A stretch of 64,000 nt of DNA from Aldrovandia affinis (lineage: Eukaryota; Chordata; Actinopteri; Notacanthiformes; Halosauridae), in assembly GCA_029706075.1 (NCBI GenBank), contig JAINUG010000139.1, forward strand, positions 2,736,111 to 2,800,110, written 5' to 3'. Below the pieces are notes generated by a model. It was not told where the DNA came from. It made no database searches and worked only from the letters and a program-made list of their open reading frames with translations. Shown here in pieces: positions 61,401-64,000 of the stretch (positions are counted from its first letter, which is position 1; each line of letters begins with the position of its first letter). Both the position numbers and the translations under genes were made by a program.

Positions 61401-64000
61401 CCTAATTTACAAAATCTCCACACTGTTCTAGCATGTTCACTCCATGTACACATATGGATGAACAGATTTAACTATTAATCTAAAGGGAAGTCGCAAAGTG
61501 ACTTAACCCCCGCAATTTACATCCTGCTAGCAATTTTAGCTGACCGCTTAGAAAATCTGACGTGAATATTAAGGAACTGCTTTTAGCAAAAGGCAGACCA
61601 AAAGGCAGTCGCAATCCTTTCGTAAATCTGGCTCTCAATTTCCAAAGTATTATATTTCCTCCTTTATACTGTAGCGAGCGTGCGCGAGGTGATGTATCAA
61701 GAAATACACAGAATCCTGCTGCGTTGCAAAAATGGCTACACGAATAGCCAATTTATTAAAAGGCGATAAATATCCGTGTTCCATACACCGCACAACTATG
61801 GATAATATCTGGCGATAATTATCCGTGTTCCATACACCGCACAACTGGCGAACTTTTGCTGGTACAGACACGTCCTGAAAAGGACACGCCAGACCATTAA
61901 ACCTCTTCACTAGTCAGCACAACAAGGAAGTAAACTCACTCTAAGAAACACTTGCTCGATGACGAACCCTGACATGCCCTGAATTACATGGAACCACACT
62001 AAACAATATAGGCACACTGGTCGCGGTGGCCTCGACATTCAGCGCACCGCAACCAGCCAGCTAACATACAAAAACTATAACAATAACACATTGTTAGAAC
62101 ATTGATATTCTTCACAATTATACACACCTTAACTGCTATGTTGTGCACTAGCTGGGATGATAAACGTTCAATAAATAAATAAATGACAATTTCCAAAACC
62201 ATTTTATTCAGGTTAAAACTGCTGGGAAGTGAGAGTGAGATTACATGAAAAGAGAAGTCTGAGGTTTTACTAAACAAAACTGTAGCTAACAGAGGTCGAA
62301 CTTACCTTCAACTTCTTAAAAATACGTTTCATCCTGGGTTGGTTGTGTTACCTAAATTGTGTTTATCAACAACTAAACATTTCATAAGAGTTGCACATTA
62401 CAGGAAAATGTATACAATGCATATATTATGCATTTTATTAGAACGCTGCGCTCCAAATACTTTAGTATAGTGAGGTATGTATACTGTACATACGCCTCGG
62501 CTATGTAAGCGGGAAAATTTGAACGTGATTGTTAAAAAACGGGAAAAATATAGCTGATTTTAGATGCAATTCACTTTCGTTTTAGTTAGTTTTGTGTCGT
62601 TCATTGTAGATTTTATTTAGTTTTTATTTTCATTTCAGTTAGGCTATTTCCACTGCTATTATTTTGTTATAATCCTGACACACGCACAAGTTAAAGTGAA
62701 AATATTGCTTAGCTTACCTTTACTTGTAAATGAAGTCCATTCGCCTTTCTTTCTGGACGAAAATCTCCGTGACTTTGTTGTAAAAGTCCTCCTTTTCTTC
62801 TTTGAGTTTTAAAAGTCTCTCTGTCTCAATTGAGATTATTACCAGGGAAGAAAGTCGTCCTTGGTCAGTCCTATTCCGACTGTATGTTTTGAGTCTTTTC
62901 AATGCAGAAAACGACCTTTCCCAGTTTGATTGAAAGTCCAGTTTTGAAAAATGTCTCAGTTTAGAAATCAAATCCTCCATTTTCAGAGCGAAAAAACAGT
63001 GCATTTGTTTGGTTGTTGTTCTTTTAACTTTTGCAAGAGTATCGCCCCCGTCTGTGAGGCAGAGGTACTGGCTGCCTCAAGGCAAGCCTTTTCCTTGTGG
63101 ATTTATGTCAGATCAATAAGACTTAAATATTACACACATACGTGAAATACATTACCGAACACTATGGAAATTAAGACGTATAATAAAAGTGTCTTCAAAC
63201 ATGATATTGGAAACATACAGAGAAATGGCAACAAGCACGCGCCAATTGCACGCGCTCAATTTAGTTTGTGAGGGATTGCGCAATCTGGGGAGAGGCTCGG
63301 CTCGTCACTGCCTCACCTCTCGTCTCTCTGTTGTATTTGAACAGGAAATACAGAATTTCAGCGATTTTGACTATAAAAACGATCAAAACTTATAGGAACC
63401 ACACCGAAATTGCATTGAAAGCACAGACGAGTGGACAAACATTAATACTTATTTTATTTTATTATTTCTTTTTTTACTTCTCATGAAGACAGGTGAGGCT
63501 CTGCCTCACCTGCCTCCCCTGACCGCACGTCCCTGGTACATACTGAACCATACTAACTATGGTTCTCAATTGATTGGACAGTCATTGACAAGGCTGTTAT
63601 TACCTTCAGTGTTCTAAATGAGTATACATTTGTAGATCAAATTAGCAACAACTGTAATGTTTCACTCATATGATTAGCCATGTACAGTTTTTCCACTACC
63701 ATATATTAGTAGGTTACTGTGCTACATCAGTGAACGATAATTTATGCTGATCTGTGCCCTCCTGAATTGACAGATGTTACAGTGATAGGACAGGCCTATG
63801 AATACAATTGGGCAATTTCAATATAGGGAGAAAAGAAAACAAATGGTTAATATTGCTGGCACTGCTGTTCTTTGCTGTGTTCCCCAGTAGGAATGAGGAA
63901 GTATGACTCTGATATTCAGTGTGCAGGCAGTGGGCTGCTCTCCTATCCAGAAACCAATCAGCCGAGCATCTGTGCCCCTTTGGAGAGGTTTTCGGGTCAG
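46482..64000 (+). CDS. Interferon regulatory factor, IRF1/IRF2/IRF11 subfamily (5' part)
   Basis: A transcription factor whose N-terminal winged-helix tryptophan-cluster domain binds GAAA-rich interferon response elements. Exons: 46482-46568 ([19 protein letters not shown], ending VTWLDE), 54705-54804 ([16 protein letters not shown] and LFRNWAMHT) and 59236-59409 ([19 protein letters not shown], then [13 protein letters not shown]); phases 0, 1 and 1 join cleanly with gtaata, gtaagg and gtaggc donors. The DNA-binding tryptophans are all present. KSIKKGN resembles IRF2, while [11 protein letters not shown] could suit teleost IRF11, so the orthologue is left open. A fourth block from 63888, after a good acceptor, stays open to the window edge for 37 codons and is tentative. 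The activation or repression domain lies outside. Introns are long and full of transposons. Confidence 0.9.
46575..46805 (+). mobile_element. tRNA-headed SINE with L2-type tail, beside an IRF splice donor
   Basis: Has ggagcaaggcttgtaacc, then a B-box-like gcaggtttgattcccaag, a middle with ttgagcacggtactcaat, and a tail gtaagttgctctagcacgtc related to the L2 tail at 51309. It begins about 7 bases after the IRF exon donor at 46568. Diverged by point changes but near full length. Confidence 0.75.
46806..50050. other. IRF intron, left part, nothing firmly recognised
   Basis: AT-rich with short frames. A phrase at about 47456 (ccatgggcctctacaagtct) recurs at about 54206, hinting at a diverged repeat of unknown type. 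Confidence 0.4.
50071..53283 (+). mobile_element. hAT transposon with 8-base target duplication, carrying an L2 LINE
   Basis: Ends cagtggtgggccgt and acggcccgccactg are inverse and flanked by CGTTTTTC on both sides (50063-50070 and 53284-53291). The frame 50633-50845 encodes the C-terminal dimerisation end of a ZMYM1-like hAT transposase: [20 protein letters not shown], ending [14 protein letters not shown]. The rest of the transposase is missing. Two internal inverted pairs are present (50126-50275 with 50491-50640; about 51020-51080 with 53108-53168). An L2 LINE occupies about 51309-53095. Confidence 0.88.
51309..53095 (-). mobile_element. L2-clade LINE inserted in the hAT element
   Basis: Minus-strand frames hold reverse transcriptase in order: [20 protein letters not shown] and [20 protein letters not shown] (53204-52386), then [24 protein letters not shown] and [20 protein letters not shown] (52570-51890), then the C-terminal end [11 protein letters not shown] (51867-51460). 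A frame change lies between the parts. The 3' tail reads gtaagtcgctctggataaga. It is 5'-truncated and lacks the endonuclease. Confidence 0.9.
54895..55431 (-). mobile_element. Possible solo LTR fossil or other inverted-end element
   Basis: About 540 bases starting tgtggtgtcccttgggg and ending with the inverse ccccttgggatgccaca, so TG...CA on either strand. The minus strand has a TATA-like tttaaaag followed by a poly(A)-like region, as in an LTR. No internal coding region adjoins it and no target duplication was confirmed. Class uncertain; age moderate to old. Confidence 0.4.
55791..55993. mobile_element. Palindromic hAT MITE with perfect 8-base target duplication
   Basis: 203 bases; ends caggggtgtcaaactcattc and its inverse. 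ACATAATG lies on both sides (55783-55790 and 55994-56001). The two halves are almost completely complementary, so the whole can form one hairpin. Perfect flanks suggest fairly recent insertion. Confidence 0.9.
56002..59235. other. IRF intron between exons 3 and 4, low-complexity patches
   Basis: Contains a TG-rich stretch (about 56400-56545) and a TC-rich microsatellite (about 58235-58325), which produce spurious low-complexity reading frames. No exon or classified element was recognised. Confidence 0.5.
58235..58325. repeat. (TC)n microsatellite
   Basis: Repeated ctctctctct runs with interruptions (aatctctc, gggtctc, cagtctg). Confidence 0.9.
59877..60070 (+). pseudogene. Decayed Myb/SANT-like domain, Harbinger-type
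   Basis: One plus-strand frame reads [20 protein letters not shown], then [12 protein letters not shown], a stop, then [16 protein letters not shown]. The order and spacing match the Myb/SANT-like domain of the gene at 33437 (KFTDAELDILLEEV, WFEI, SINDVKRRW) but the sequences are far apart, so it is more likely a leftover of a Harbinger Myb-like gene than a copy of that host gene. Confidence 0.55.
60502..61240 (+). mobile_element. Solo-LTR-like fossil (gypsy type suspected)
   Basis: Begins tgtcacggttttaccttg, a common start of fish gypsy LTRs, has a TATA-like ttatttaagg about 170 bases in, and ends near gggacagtgac. No internal region adjoins it. Right limit and target duplication uncertain. 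Broken remnant. Confidence 0.4.
61317..61974 (-). mobile_element. Solo-LTR-like fossil with an internal tandem duplication
   Basis: On the minus strand it starts tgtcagggttcg, has a TATA-like agtataaagg, and ends agccttgaca, about 658 bases. A roughly 52-base unit with gtgttccatacaccgcacaa is present twice near 61765-61850. No coding region adjoins it, so it appears to be a lone terminal repeat; family unresolved. Confidence 0.45.
61975..62690. other. IRF intron stretch, nothing recognised
   Basis: AT-rich; one minus-strand frame (61999-62277) without a known domain. May contain the eroded 3' end of the hAT element that follows. Confidence 0.35.
62700..63533 (-). mobile_element. hAT transposon remnant (ZMYM1-like)
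   Basis: The minus-strand frame 63004-62720 encodes the C-terminal end of a hAT transposase ([20 protein letters not shown], ending [14 protein letters not shown]). The right end gaccgcacgtccctg matches the cagggacgtgcggtc terminus of a fish hAT family, followed inwards by gaggctctgcctcacctgcc. Most of the gene and the left terminus are missing. Confidence 0.7.
63888..64000 (+). CDS. Tentative further IRF exon, cut by the window edge
   Basis: Preceded by a good pyrimidine tract and acceptor (tttgctgtgttccccag). Continuing the phase of the previous exon gives 37 open codons to the edge, beginning [11 protein letters not shown]. The linker after an IRF DNA-binding domain is poorly conserved, so homology cannot confirm it. 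Confidence 0.45.

Noticed and set aside
1-64000. CRISPR arrays, operons, phage or toxin-antitoxin systems
   Set aside because: The window is a vertebrate nuclear locus; no regularly spaced identical repeats with unique spacers were seen.

Overview
The window is nuclear DNA of a ray-finned fish, very probably a teleost. The evidence is vertebrate exon-intron genes with a fish-type repeat load (Tc1/mariner, hAT, PIF/Harbinger, L2, CR1 and Tx1 LINEs, a tRNA-headed SINE). Nothing is bacterial or viral in organisation. Species cannot be fixed from sequence alone.

Five host genes were found by reading conserved exons and splice sites. The minus strand carries vps26a (only the ATG exon and start of exon 2 inside the window, 1-2115), srgn/serglycin (3 exons, 4827-8423) and kifbp (7 exons, 21609-27731). 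Transcription order is KIFBP, SRGN, VPS26A, which I recall as the order on human 10q22, so this is an old conserved block. The plus strand carries a two-coding-exon Myb/SANT-like DNA-binding protein (33437-37776) and the 5' half of an interferon regulatory factor of the IRF1/IRF2/IRF11 subfamily (from 46482 off the right edge). kifbp and the SANT gene are head to head.

Layout: 1-2.1 kb vps26a 5' end; 2.1-4.8 kb unremarkable spacer; 4.8-8.4 kb srgn with a Tc1 in intron 2; 8.4-21.5 kb spacer with a minisatellite, an L2 LINE, two Tc1 copies and SINE/MITE debris; 21.5-27.7 kb kifbp, with a minisatellite made from its own last codons and a tandem array made from its own exon 4 end that holds Harbinger insertions; 28.6-30.9 kb CR1 and Tx1 LINE fragments; 33.4-37.8 kb SANT gene with three nested DNA transposons in its intron; 38.5-45.3 kb Tc1, an unclassified repeat, hAT and a Ty3/gypsy fossil; 46.5-64 kb IRF gene, whose introns hold a SINE, a hAT element with an L2 inside, LTR-like fossils and a decayed SANT-like domain.

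The host genes do not form one pathway: VPS26A is a retromer subunit, serglycin a granule proteoglycan, KIFBP a kinesin regulator, the IRF an immune transcription factor. I saw no undescribed multi-gene system. The most unusual structures are the two self-derived repeat arrays in kifbp, the near absence of Ser-Gly dipeptides from the serglycin repeat, and the nested and palindromic transposon structures.
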